DNA from: CADEDH01 sp039201605 | GTDB taxonomy: Bacteria; Actinomycetota; Acidimicrobiia; Acidimicrobiales; SZUA-35 | Length of the DNA: 64,000 nt | Assembly: GCA_039201605.1 (NCBI GenBank) | Contig: JBCCRO010000012.1 | Location: 62,001-126,000 of the forward strand | Direction of reading: 5' to 3' | Part shown: positions 52,015 through 59,561 of the stretch, piece after piece | Numbering within the stretch: position 1 is the stretch's first letter | Layout: every line of letters begins with the position of its first letter | Notes under the pieces: model-generated | Databases searched by the model: none | Seen by the model: only the letters and a program-made list of their open reading frames with translations | What the model was told of the DNA's origin: nothing | Made by a program: the position numbers and the translations under genes

Positions 52015-52914
52015 TCAGACGGGGACGGCCGACCGCTGCCAGCCCGACGGGGTCTCGCCGGTGAGTCGGCGGAAGAACTTGGTGAAGTTGGTGACCTCAT
52101 CGAAGGCGAGGGACTGAGCCACCTCGCCGACCGTCACCCCCTCCAGCCGCAGCCGACGCTGGGCGGCGAGAGCGGTGGCCTCGTCGATCACCTGCTTGGG
52201 ACCGCCACCGGTGGCCCGCACGCAGGCCCGGGCCAGGGTCCGCACCGAGCAACCGAGCCGGGCGGCATGGTGGGCCACCGACCGGTTGCGGTACCCGTCG
52301 GCGTCGAGGGCGGCCAACAGCTCGGCGTGGAGGGGCTCCACGTCGGGGTGGCGACGACGATCGAGCCCGAGGGCGTCGATCGTCAGGAGCCGCAGGCCCT
52401 CGGCTGCCACCGGGGTTCGGGGGCCGCTCCGTCGGGGCCGAACGGCCAGATCGAGCACCGGGGCGAGATCGTGGCGCTGGGCTTCGGTCAGCTCGATGAT
52501 CGAGGGGCCGGGGGCCCACTCGGTCCGACCGGGGGTGGGGGCGAACAGCAGGAGCACCGCCTCGTACGGCGGGTCGAGCACCCACCGGTGGACCTGACCG
52601 GGCCGCACGTGCAGCACCCGCTCGGGCGAGATCGTGGTCGGGGTGAAGTCGACCTCGTGGCGGCCGACCCCGGCGGTGACGATGACGACCAGGTCGAACC
52701 GGAGCTGTTCGAGCCGCTCGAGGTGTCGACGGCCCAGCCTGGCCTCGAGATCGGCCAACCGCAGGGCTTCGAACGGGAGGCCGGCGGCCGAGGGCCGGTA
52801 CGTGACCTCGGTGATCGGGGCATCGACGTCATCGCCGCCGCCCGAGTCGGCGATTGACCGATTTCTACCATCAGGTTGTCCGCTCGGCACCTTGGCTTCG
52901 TCCCGCACCAGCAC
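52015..52914 (-). CDS. AraC-family transcriptional regulator
   Basis: A 299-residue regulator. Residues 35-150 are a cupin-like sensor (VVIVTAGVGRHEVDFTPTTISPERVLHVRPGQVHRW). The C-terminal 95 residues hold two helix-turn-helices (AARLGCSVRTLARACVRATG; VTVGEVAQSLAFDEVTNFTKFFRRLTGETPSGWQ). The start is uncertain: GTG 52914 or GTG 52890. It is divergent, across about 60 bp, from the SnoaL-like gene at 52974, its likely target. Confidence 0.88.
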   Translation of the reverse strand: MLVRDEAKVPSGQPDGRNRSIADSGGGDDVDAPITEVTYRPSAAGLPFEALRLADLEARLGRRHLERLEQLRFDLVVIVTAGVGRHEVDFTPTTISPERVLHVRPGQVHRWVLDPPYEAVLLLFAPTPGRTEWAPGPSIIELTEAQRHDLAPVLDLAVRPRRSGPRTPVAAEGLRLLTIDALGLDRRRHPDVEPLHAELLAALDADGYRNRSVAHHAARLGCSVRTLARACVRATGGGPKQVIDEATALAAQRRLRLEGVTVGEVAQSLAFDEVTNFTKFFRRLTGETPSGWQRSAVPV

Positions 52915-52973
52915 GACGATAGTGGGCGAGGGCCGGAGGACGGCCCGGGATCTACGCAGGAGTGTGTCGAAGA

Positions 52974-53750
52974 ATGACCAGCAAGACCGACAACGCCAGG
53001 GCCCTCTACCTCGAGGGCATCCGCGACGGGAACGTGCGGGAGGCCGTGACCACCTACACCGGTGCCCGTTACACCCAGCACTCCACCGGGGTCAAGGACG
53101 GGGTGGAGGGCTTCGTCGAGTTCTTCGAACCGTTCGTGGCCCGCAACCCGGTGCGCGACATCCAGCTGGTACGCACCCTGGAGGACGGCCAGCACGTGTT
53201 CGTCCACGCCTACCAGTCGCTCAACGACGGCGAGGCCGAGTGGGTGACGATGGACTTCTTCGACACCGACGAGGACGACAGGATCATCGAGCACTGGGAC
53301 GTGATCGCCGCCTACGCCCCCAGCACCCCGTCGGGCCACACCTCGGTCGACGGGGCCACCGAGGTCACCGATCTCGACCGCACCGAGGACAACAAGGCCC
53401 TGGTGCGGTCGATGATCACCGATGTCCTGATGGCGGGGGGCGATCCGAGCCGCATCGGCGAGTACATCTCGTCGGAGACCTACATCCAGCACAATGCGGA
53501 GGTGGCCGACGGGCTGGAGTCGTTCGCGGCGCTGGCCATGGTCCCCGATCCGCCCCTGGTCTATGACGAGATCGTGCTCATGGTCGGCCAGGGCAACTTC
53601 GTGGCCACGCTGTCCAAGGCCTCGTTCGAGGGCGCCCCGTATGCCCAGACCGACCTCTTCCGGATCGAGGACGGCCTCATCGTCGAGCACTGGGACGCCG
53701 CCGAGCCGGTGGGGCCCGAGGAGGAGTGGGCCAACTCGGGCAAGTTCTAG
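52974..53750 (+). CDS. SnoaL-like two-domain protein
   Basis: A 258-residue protein of two short NTF2/SnoaL domains: LYLEGIRDGNVREAVTTYTGARYTQHSTGVKDGVEGFVEFF with DRIIEHWDVI, then MITDVLMAGGDPSRIGEYISSETYIQHNAEVADGLESF with GLIVEHWDAAEPV. The HxxGVxDGxExF and EHWD signature is that of predicted SnoaL-like aldol-condensation enzymes (COG4922), distinct from the ENWV-type SnoaL proteins at 16-22 kb. ATG 52974 has AGGAG about 11 bases upstream and is preferred over GTG 52962. Controlled, by position, by the AraC-type regulator. Confidence 0.82.
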   Translation: MTSKTDNARALYLEGIRDGNVREAVTTYTGARYTQHSTGVKDGVEGFVEFFEPFVARNPVRDIQLVRTLEDGQHVFVHAYQSLNDGEAEWVTMDFFDTDEDDRIIEHWDVIAAYAPSTPSGHTSVDGATEVTDLDRTEDNKALVRSMITDVLMAGGDPSRIGEYISSETYIQHNAEVADGLESFAALAMVPDPPLVYDEIVLMVGQGNFVATLSKASFEGAPYAQTDLFRIEDGLIVEHWDAAEPVGPEEEWANSGKF

Positions 53751-54243
53751 TTCCGGCGGCGCCATCGGGCCCCATCCCGCCACCACCCACGAGGGTGCCG
53801 ATGGCGCCGCCCCCGCCCCCGCCGCCGGCGGCGGAGTTCGCTGGCGGGGGGCCGGCGGCCGGAAAACGACGACAACCCCGGCCCGGGTCCGAGGTTGAAG
53901 CGTTGTCTCTAGACCAAAGGTGCGGCTCCGACGGATTGTCCCCTTGTTTGGGGCAGTTAGACGGGAGACAACCCGTCGGAACCTCTAGCCTTCGCTAGTA
54001 CCTGTGGTGGCTTGATCCCGGGGGATCTAACCAGACTTTGTTGTTTGTGGAGGCCTCACCGCTCTCGCTGTGAAGCTGCTTATAGGTAGGAAATCCGAGG
54101 TCAAAAGTTCCCGGATCTGAGAACTTTTCTTCAAAAACCGGACAACGCGTGAAGAGCGCCCAACGGAACCGCGTCGACGGCGATTGGGTGCACCGTCCCG
54201 GGTGGGCCATGCTGGCCACTCCCCATCCAGAAGGCGGAACGCC
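53751..54243. other. Gene-free stretch with AT-richer hairpin region
   Basis: 493 bp without a plausible gene. The first 130 bp are very GC-rich, Pro-codon-like filler. From about 53890 to 54150 the composition becomes markedly more AT-rich and is full of inverted repeats: 53924-53983 (17-bp arms), 53985-53998 (CTAGC/GCTAG), 54014-54027 (GATCCC/GGGATC) and 54102-54127 (AAAAGTTC/GAACTTTT, followed by a T-rich stretch on the plus strand, a possible terminator). Confidence 0.7.
53924..54071 (-). ncRNA. Candidate structured small RNA
   Basis: The arms 53924-53940 and 53967-53983 pair over 17 bp. As plus-strand RNA there are two A-C mismatches; as minus-strand RNA both become G-U wobbles, so the helix is intact only on the minus strand. 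Inner CCCC/GGGG (53940-53943, 53950-53953) and the CTAGC/GCTAG hairpin (loop GAAG) add to it. Upstream on the minus strand are TTGACC (54103-54098) and TATAAG (54083-54078), good boxes but only 14 bases apart, which would start transcription near 54071. No match to RNase P, tmRNA or SRP RNA motifs is seen. The 3' end is not defined. Confidence 0.4.
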
Positions 54244-54561
54244 ATGAGCATCGTCAGCGTGTCGATCACCGGTCCCGACGCCGAGTGGCTGGCCGAACAC
54301 GCCCAGGTCCTGGTGGAGGAGCGCCTCGCGGCCTGCGGCAACATCATCCCCGCCATCCGCTCGATCTACCGGTGGGAGGATCGTGTGGAGGACGACACCG
54401 AGGGCTACCTGCTGCTCCACACCCAGGCCGCCTGTGTCGACGCCCTCATCGAGCGCACCAACCAGCGCCACCCCTACGACACGGTGCAGATTCTGGCCAC
54501 CGAGGTCACCGTTGCCGATCCCGCCTACCGCCGGTGGGTGCTCGACGAGACCGCTCCGTGA
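54244..54561 (+). CDS. cutA: CutA1-like divalent-cation tolerance protein
   Basis: A 105-residue CutA1 protein, normally a trimer. Family marks: AEHAQVLVEERLAACGNIIPAIRSIYRWEDRVEDDTEGYLLLHTQ, with the conserved Cys and the W-E-D segment, and RHPYDTVQILATEV. GAAGGCGG precedes the ATG. CutA1 has been linked to copper and other metals, although its real role is unsettled. Its stop overlaps the MFS start as GTGA. Confidence 0.9.
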   Translation: MSIVSVSITGPDAEWLAEHAQVLVEERLAACGNIIPAIRSIYRWEDRVEDDTEGYLLLHTQAACVDALIERTNQRHPYDTVQILATEVTVADPAYRRWVLDETAP

Positions 54562-55865
54562 CCACCGCCGACGGGGTCCCGAGTGAACTCCCCGACGAGC
54601 GCCAGATCCCCGCCGGGGTGGTCGACGAAGCCGGCACCGTCGGGGCGACGACATCGGCAGCGGAAGGGCGCCGAGGTCCACGGGAGGGCGAGCTGGTGGC
54701 CCTGCTCGCCGCCATCAGCGCCACCACCGCCCTCGGTATCGACATGGCGCTGCCCGCCTTCAGCGAGATGCGGGACGGACTGGGCCTGGCCCCGGACTCG
54801 CCCCGCATCGCCCTCACCGTCACCCTCTACTTCCTCGGGCTGGCCAGCGTCCAGATGGTGTACGGCCCCTTCACCGACCGCTACGGCCGCAAGCCCGTGC
54901 TCTACGCCGGGCTGGCGCTCTACACCCTCGGCGCCCTCGGCTCGGCCCTCGCCCCCTCCTTCGAGATCCTGATCATCAGTCGCTTCATCTGGGGCGTCGG
55001 CGCCGCCGGACCCCGGGCCCTCACCCTGGCCATCGGGCGGGATCTCTACGACGGCGACCGATTGGCCCGGATCCTGGCCGTGGTGATGTCGGTGTTCATG
55101 GTGGTCCCGGCGCTCGCTCCCCTGCTCGGTCAGGCCGTCCTCTCGGTCTCGTCGTGGCGGTGGGTGCTGGCCTCACCCATCGTCGTCACCCTCGCCCTCT
55201 CGCTCTGGTTGACCCGGCTGCCGGAGTCGCTCCCGGTCGAGCGTCGGCGGCCGCTCACCCTCGATCGCACCCGGGAGGCCGTCACCGCCGTGTTCACCAG
55301 CCGGCTGACGATCGGCTCGGCCCTGGCCGTGATGTTCGACTTCGGTGGCTTCGCCGTCTTCCTCGGTAGCAGCCAGCTGCTGTTCGACGACGTGTACGAC
55401 CGGGGCGACGTGTTCGCCTACTACTTCGCCGCCATGAGCGTGGCCATGGGGATCGTGGTGTTCTCCGGGAGTCGGGCGGTCCGAGCCGTCGGCGCGGGGC
55501 GGGTCATCGGCGTCGCCATGCCCCTCAGCGTCGTCCTCTCGATCGTCCTGGCCATCTGGTCGTGGCGGTCGGACGGTGCGCCCGCCTTCATCGGGTTCTT
55601 CGTGCTGATCACGGTGATCAACTCGATGCGGACCGTCGGCAACCCCCTTCTCCAGGCCCGGGCCATGGAGCCGATGGGCGAGCTGGCCGGGACGGCGTCG
55701 GCCGTGATCGGCACCGTCAGCCTGGGAGGTGGCGCCATCCTGGCCGGGCTGGTCGACCGGACGATCGACGGGTCGGTCACCCCGCTGGCCCTGGCCTACG
55801 CCGGCTACGGCGTGATCGGCCTGGGGTTCGCCTGGTGGGGCGGCGCCATGTCCACCCGATCCTGA
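54558..55865 (+). CDS. MFS transporter, DHA1 (Bcr/CflA-type) family
   Basis: A 435-residue membrane protein with 12 predicted helices after a 45-residue hydrophilic N-terminus. DMALPAFSEM in helix 1, the motif A loop GPFTDRYGRKPVLYAG and the RFIWGVGAAGPRALTLAIGRDLYDG region identify a Bcr/CflA-like proton-driven exporter. Translational coupling to cutA suggests coexpression; a link to metal stress is possible but not shown. Confidence 0.9.
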   Translation: MTTADGVPSELPDERQIPAGVVDEAGTVGATTSAAEGRRGPREGELVALLAAISATTALGIDMALPAFSEMRDGLGLAPDSPRIALTVTLYFLGLASVQMVYGPFTDRYGRKPVLYAGLALYTLGALGSALAPSFEILIISRFIWGVGAAGPRALTLAIGRDLYDGDRLARILAVVMSVFMVVPALAPLLGQAVLSVSSWRWVLASPIVVTLALSLWLTRLPESLPVERRRPLTLDRTREAVTAVFTSRLTIGSALAVMFDFGGFAVFLGSSQLLFDDVYDRGDVFAYYFAAMSVAMGIVVFSGSRAVRAVGAGRVIGVAMPLSVVLSIVLAIWSWRSDGAPAFIGFFVLITVINSMRTVGNPLLQARAMEPMGELAGTASAVIGTVSLGGGAILAGLVDRTIDGSVTPLALAYAGYGVIGLGFAWWGGAMSTRS

Positions 55866-55948
55866 GCCGGCCGTCGGCCCCCGGCGGCGGCATGCGCACG
55901 TTGGCAGCGGAGGACGATGAGGGGGAGAGCGTGTCGGGCGGGCGCCGC

Positions 55949-56278
55949 TCAGGGGGCGTCGACCGTCCCCGAGCTGAGTTCGTCGACCTCGAAGTGCTCG
56001 ACCTCCTTGGCCCGATGAGCGGCCCGGAAGAGCAGGTGCACGCCGGTCGGCAGCGTCACCACCATGGCCACGGCGGCGATGACGACCGAGGCGGCGACGG
56101 CGAAGTCGAGGAAGAACACCGCACCGAGGGCGACGACCAGGAACGAGACCGGGCTGGCCTTGCCCGCCAGGTGCATCCGCAGGTAGACGGTGTCGAAGTC
56201 GGGTCGGACGAGGCCGATGCCGGCGATCACGGCGATCGCGGCACCGAGCACCATCAGGATCTCACCCACGATGCTCAT
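55949..56278 (-). CDS. mrpG: Mrp Na+/H+ antiporter subunit G
   Basis: A 109-residue subunit with three helices: VGEILMVLGAAIAVIAGIGLVRPDFDTVYLRMHLAGKASP is the MnhG/PhaG signature. Smallest subunits F and G close the operon. ATG 56278 overlaps the mrpF stop (ATGA). Needed for assembly of the hetero-oligomeric antiporter in the cytoplasmic membrane. Confidence 0.93.
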   Translation of the reverse strand: MSIVGEILMVLGAAIAVIAGIGLVRPDFDTVYLRMHLAGKASPVSFLVVALGAVFFLDFAVAASVVIAAVAMVVTLPTGVHLLFRAAHRAKEVEHFEVDELSSGTVDAP

Positions 56279-56541
56279 GCCGCCTCCTCCACCGGAGCGT
56301 CGGTCTCCATGAACCGGGCCGCAACCACGGTGGCGGTGAACCCGACGATGGCCAGGACGACCAGCATCACCAGGTTGGTCGGATCGTTGCGGTCTGCGGC
56401 GTCGATCGTGATCGCCCCCATCAGCGAGATGAGGGCCACGTCGAGGGCGACCACCCGATCGATGAGCGACGGGCCGCGCAGGAGACGGTAGACCCCGCAC
56501 AGACCGGCGATGAGAAGGCCGACGATGGCGATGGTGGTCAT
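56275..56541 (-). CDS. mrpF: Mrp Na+/H+ antiporter subunit F
   Basis: An 88-residue, three-helix subunit with the MnhF motif YRLLRGPSLIDRVVALDVALISLMGAITI, including the conserved Asp in DRVVALD. Overlaps mrpE and mrpG by four bases each. Length normal for the family. Confidence 0.93.
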   Translation of the reverse strand: MTTIAIVGLLIAGLCGVYRLLRGPSLIDRVVALDVALISLMGAITIDAADRNDPTNLVMLVVLAIVGFTATVVAARFMETDAPVEEAA

Positions 56542-57080
56542 GAGGTCACCTCGGAGGGGCGCCGTCCGGCGTCGGGCGCCGGATCGGGCTCGGGCCAGGC
56601 CTCGGCCGCCATGCGGGCCAAGCGGAGGGTGTGGGCCACGGTGTCGTCGCGGGACTCGTGGTAGAGCAGGTGGAGGTAGACGATCGAGCCGTCCTCGCTG
56701 ATGTCGACCACGGCCGTGCCCGGGGTGATCGTGATGGCGATCGTCAGCAACAGGCCGTAGCGCCGGTGGCCGGGCGGCAGGGCCACGGCGATCACCGACT
56801 CCTGGGTGTTGTTGCCGGGGGTGATGGTCTCGAAGGCGACCGTCCAGGTGGCCTTGATCAGATCGATGGTGATCACGGCGAACAGCTTGACCAGGGCGAT
56901 CACGTTGAGACGGCCGGTGGCCGCCGGACCCATCCCACTGGCCATGATGGCGACGGCGACCGCCAGACCGGCGAGGACGTTGGCCACGCTGATCTCGCGC
57001 CACAGCCCGCACCACATCAGGGTCACGGCCACCACGGTGGCGGCGCCCCGGGGGGTGGCGATGGCTCGCAGGCCGGTCAT
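56538..57080 (-). CDS. mrpE: Mrp Na+/H+ antiporter subunit E
   Basis: A 180-residue subunit. Two N-terminal helices, then the MnhE core TPGTAVVDISEDGSIVYLHLLYHESRDD with helix regions before it. C-terminal tail is Pro/Glu/Asp-rich. Overlaps mrpD and mrpF by four bases. Role: structural/assembly subunit of the complex. Confidence 0.92.
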   Translation of the reverse strand: MTGLRAIATPRGAATVVAVTLMWCGLWREISVANVLAGLAVAVAIMASGMGPAATGRLNVIALVKLFAVITIDLIKATWTVAFETITPGNNTQESVIAVALPPGHRRYGLLLTIAITITPGTAVVDISEDGSIVYLHLLYHESRDDTVAHTLRLARMAAEAWPEPDPAPDAGRRPSEVTS

Positions 57081-58558
57081 GCCCCCACCTCGCTGATGTA
57101 GACGCCCGGCGTGCGGAGATCCTCGGCGGCGTCACGGCTGAGGTCGTACAGGGCGCCGGCGTAGAGCGAGATCACCAGGGAGCCGGCGACGGCGAGGCCG
57201 GTGGCGAACACCATCGTGCGACGGTTGCCGGCCGGCTCCTCCTCGATGGCGTCGGGGTCGGGGTCGCTGCCCCAGAACACGTTGAGCCAGATCTTGGCCA
57301 TCGACAGCAGGGTCAGCGCACCGGCCACCAGGGCGGCGGCCACCACCCAGGTCGAGGCCTCGTCGATCCCGGCCGACACCACGGCGAGCTTGGCCACGAA
57401 GCCGGAGAAGGGCGGGAGGCCGGCCAGGCTCATGGCCGGGATGGCGAAGAGCACGGCGATCAGGGGGCGACGGGCGGCCAGACCACCCGCCTTCTTGAGC
57501 GAGCTGGTGCCCTCCTCGTTCTCCACCAGACCACCGACCAGGAAGAGCACGGTCTTGACCGGCATGTGGTGGATGAGGAAGAGGATGGCGCCTGCGGTGC
57601 CGATGGTGGAGAACAACCCCAGCCCCATCAGCATGTAGCCGATCTGGCTGATGATGTGGAACGACAGGATGCGTTTCATGTCGTCCTGGGCCAGCGCTCC
57701 GAGGGCGCCGATCACCATCGTCACCCCGGCCACGATCAGCATGGCCGACTCGAGCTCGTCCATCTGCATCAGAGTGTGGAAGCGGATGATGGCGTAGATG
57801 CCGATCTTGGTCAGCAGCCCGGCGAAGATCGCCGTGATCGTCGTGGGCGCCGTGGGGTAGGAGTCGGGCAGCCAGGAGAACAGGGGGAAGACGGCGGCCT
57901 TGGTACCGAACACGACGAAGAACCAGGCCCCGATGCCCAGCCGCACCCCGGACGACAGCTCCGGGATCCGCTCGGCCAGCAGGGCCATGTTGACGGTGCC
58001 GGTGGCGGCGTAGACGTAGGCCAGGCCGAAGAGGAACAGGGTGGAGGCGAGCAGGTTCATCACCACGTACGTCATGCCGGAGCGGATCTGACCCCGCTCG
58101 CCCTGGTGGGTGAGCAGCACGTAGCTCGACACCAGGATCAGCTCGAAGGCGACGAAGAGCGTGAACAGATCGCCGGTGAGGAAGGCGAGCGACACGCCGG
58201 CGGTGAGCACACCGAGGAGCGGGCCCGACAGCTCGGGGTTGGCCCCCCAGCGGGTGCGGCGCTGGCCGATGGCGAACAGCTCGACCACGAACACCAGGGT
58301 CAGGGCCACCGGCAGGGTGAGGGCGGCGAACAGGTCGGCCACCAGCACGATGCCGAGCTCGGGATCCCAGCCGCCGAGGCGGATCACGTGGGTGCCGTCG
58401 GAGGCGACGCCGAAGAGGAGGGCCAGGCTGGAACCGGCGGCGACGGCCTGGCCGATCAGGGTGACGATGTCGCCGACGAGTTCCCTGCGCCGCAGCAGCA
58501 GCGAGATGGCGGCGGCCGACAGGGGCGCGAGGATGGTGAGGATCATGAGGGTGGACAT
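57077..58558 (-). CDS. mrpD: Mrp Na+/H+ antiporter subunit D
   Basis: A 493-residue, about 14-helix protein of the NuoL/M/N antiporter family. FELILVSSYVLLTHQGERGQIRSGMTYVVMNLLASTLFLFG carries the key membrane Glu, and LTKIGIYAIIRFHTL and LLFLIHHMPVKTVLFLVGG are in the proton path. Acts with MrpA as one of the two ion-translocating subunits. Shares one base with mrpC (TGATG). Confidence 0.95.
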   Translation of the reverse strand: MSTLMILTILAPLSAAAISLLLRRRELVGDIVTLIGQAVAAGSSLALLFGVASDGTHVIRLGGWDPELGIVLVADLFAALTLPVALTLVFVVELFAIGQRRTRWGANPELSGPLLGVLTAGVSLAFLTGDLFTLFVAFELILVSSYVLLTHQGERGQIRSGMTYVVMNLLASTLFLFGLAYVYAATGTVNMALLAERIPELSSGVRLGIGAWFFVVFGTKAAVFPLFSWLPDSYPTAPTTITAIFAGLLTKIGIYAIIRFHTLMQMDELESAMLIVAGVTMVIGALGALAQDDMKRILSFHIISQIGYMLMGLGLFSTIGTAGAILFLIHHMPVKTVLFLVGGLVENEEGTSSLKKAGGLAARRPLIAVLFAIPAMSLAGLPPFSGFVAKLAVVSAGIDEASTWVVAAALVAGALTLLSMAKIWLNVFWGSDPDPDAIEEEPAGNRRTMVFATGLAVAGSLVISLYAGALYDLSRDAAEDLRTPGVYISEVGA

Positions 58559-58941
58559 CAGGCGGCCCTCCCCTCGAGATCGGCGTCGTCCTCGGTCTGG
58601 TCGGCCACCCGCTGATCCTCGAGATCGTCCTCCACCAGATCGTCACCGGTGAGCGCCTGCTGGCGACCGGCGAGGGCGAGGAGGAAGAGGGTGAGGCCGA
58701 ACGAGATGACGATGGCGGTCAGGGCCAGGGCCTGGGGCAGGGGGTTGGAGATGGCCTCATCGCCGGCGGTGTCGGCGATCGGGGCGGCGCCGGGCGATCC
58801 ACCGGCGGTGAGCAGGCTGAGGACGGCGGCGTGGCCGAGAAGGGAGAAGCCCAGCACGATGCGGCTGAGGGACCGGGCGGTGACGAGGTAGACCCCGACG
58901 CCGGTCAGGCCGCCGATGGCGACGAGCAGGGCAACGCTCAC
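58558..58941 (-). CDS. mrpC: Mrp Na+/H+ antiporter subunit C
   Basis: A 127-residue NuoK-like subunit with three helices: GVYLVTARSLSRIVLGFSLLGHAAVLSLL and DPLPQALALTAIVISFG-type segments (here NPLPQALALTAIVIS). The C-terminal 30 residues form an acidic tail. GTG start overlapping mrpB as GTGA. Confidence 0.93.
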   Translation of the reverse strand: MSVALLVAIGGLTGVGVYLVTARSLSRIVLGFSLLGHAAVLSLLTAGGSPGAAPIADTAGDEAISNPLPQALALTAIVISFGLTLFLLALAGRQQALTGDDLVEDDLEDQRVADQTEDDADLEGRAA

Positions 58942-59561
58942 GAGCCCACCTCCACGGTCTCGGTACGGTCGGGGTCGTTGTCGTTCTCGGTGGCCCGGGC
59001 CACGTCGGCGTCGGCATCGGTGGAACGGCGACCGGGGTTGGCGGTCGAGGAGGCCGAAGCCTTCGAGCCGACGGCGGCCGACAGCTCGCCGGTGCCGTTG
59101 TCGGAGAGGTCGTCACCGTCGGCGAGCGGGGCCTGGTCGGCGGCCTCGTCCTCCAGCTCCTCCGACCACAGGGAGTCGAGGAGGGCCAGGGCCAGGCCGA
59201 CGACGATGGCGGTGACGCCGATGTCGAAGATGAAGGCGCTGCCGGACTTCACCTTGCCCAGCACCGGTAGCTCCTGGGACACCACCACCATGTCGAGGGG
59301 GTCGTTCCCGAACACCAGGGGGGCGATGGCCACCGCGGCCACGATCAGGATGCCGCCCGAGATGAGCTCCACCCAGTACCGGGGCTGCTGCATGCCGGCC
59401 ACCGTGCGCAGCACGACCACCGTGCCGAACACCAGCCCGGCGGCGAAGCCGCCACCGGGGTTGTTGTGCCCGGCGAAGAGCAGGTAGAGACCGACAGCCA
59501 GGGCGAGCGGGGTGGCCATGCGGACCCCGGTCTCCATGGCCGGTGAACGACGGATGCTCAT
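58938..59561 (-). CDS. mrpB: Mrp Na+/H+ antiporter subunit B with long acidic tail
   Basis: A 207-residue subunit. Residues 1-130 are MnhB with four helices (FAGHNNPGGGFAAGLVFGTVVVLRTVAG, FIFDIGVTAIVVGLALALLDSL). About 75 further residues form a hydrophilic Asp/Glu/Ser/Ala/Thr tail not needed in typical MrpB proteins (about 140-150 residues). Overlaps mrpA and mrpC by four bases. Confidence 0.93.
   Translation of the reverse strand: MSIRRSPAMETGVRMATPLALAVGLYLLFAGHNNPGGGFAAGLVFGTVVVLRTVAGMQQPRYWVELISGGILIVAAVAIAPLVFGNDPLDMVVVSQELPVLGKVKSGSAFIFDIGVTAIVVGLALALLDSLWSEELEDEAADQAPLADGDDLSDNGTGELSAAVGSKASASSTANPGRRSTDADADVARATENDNDPDRTETVEVGS

Noticed and set aside
53751..53890. Small gene in the gap before cutA
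   Set aside because: Frames are Pro/Arg/Gly filler with no ribosome-binding site; the region reads as noncoding.
53890..54130. Hairpin region as RNase P RNA, tmRNA, SRP RNA or a tRNA
   Set aside because: None of the conserved core motifs of these RNAs is present on either strand.
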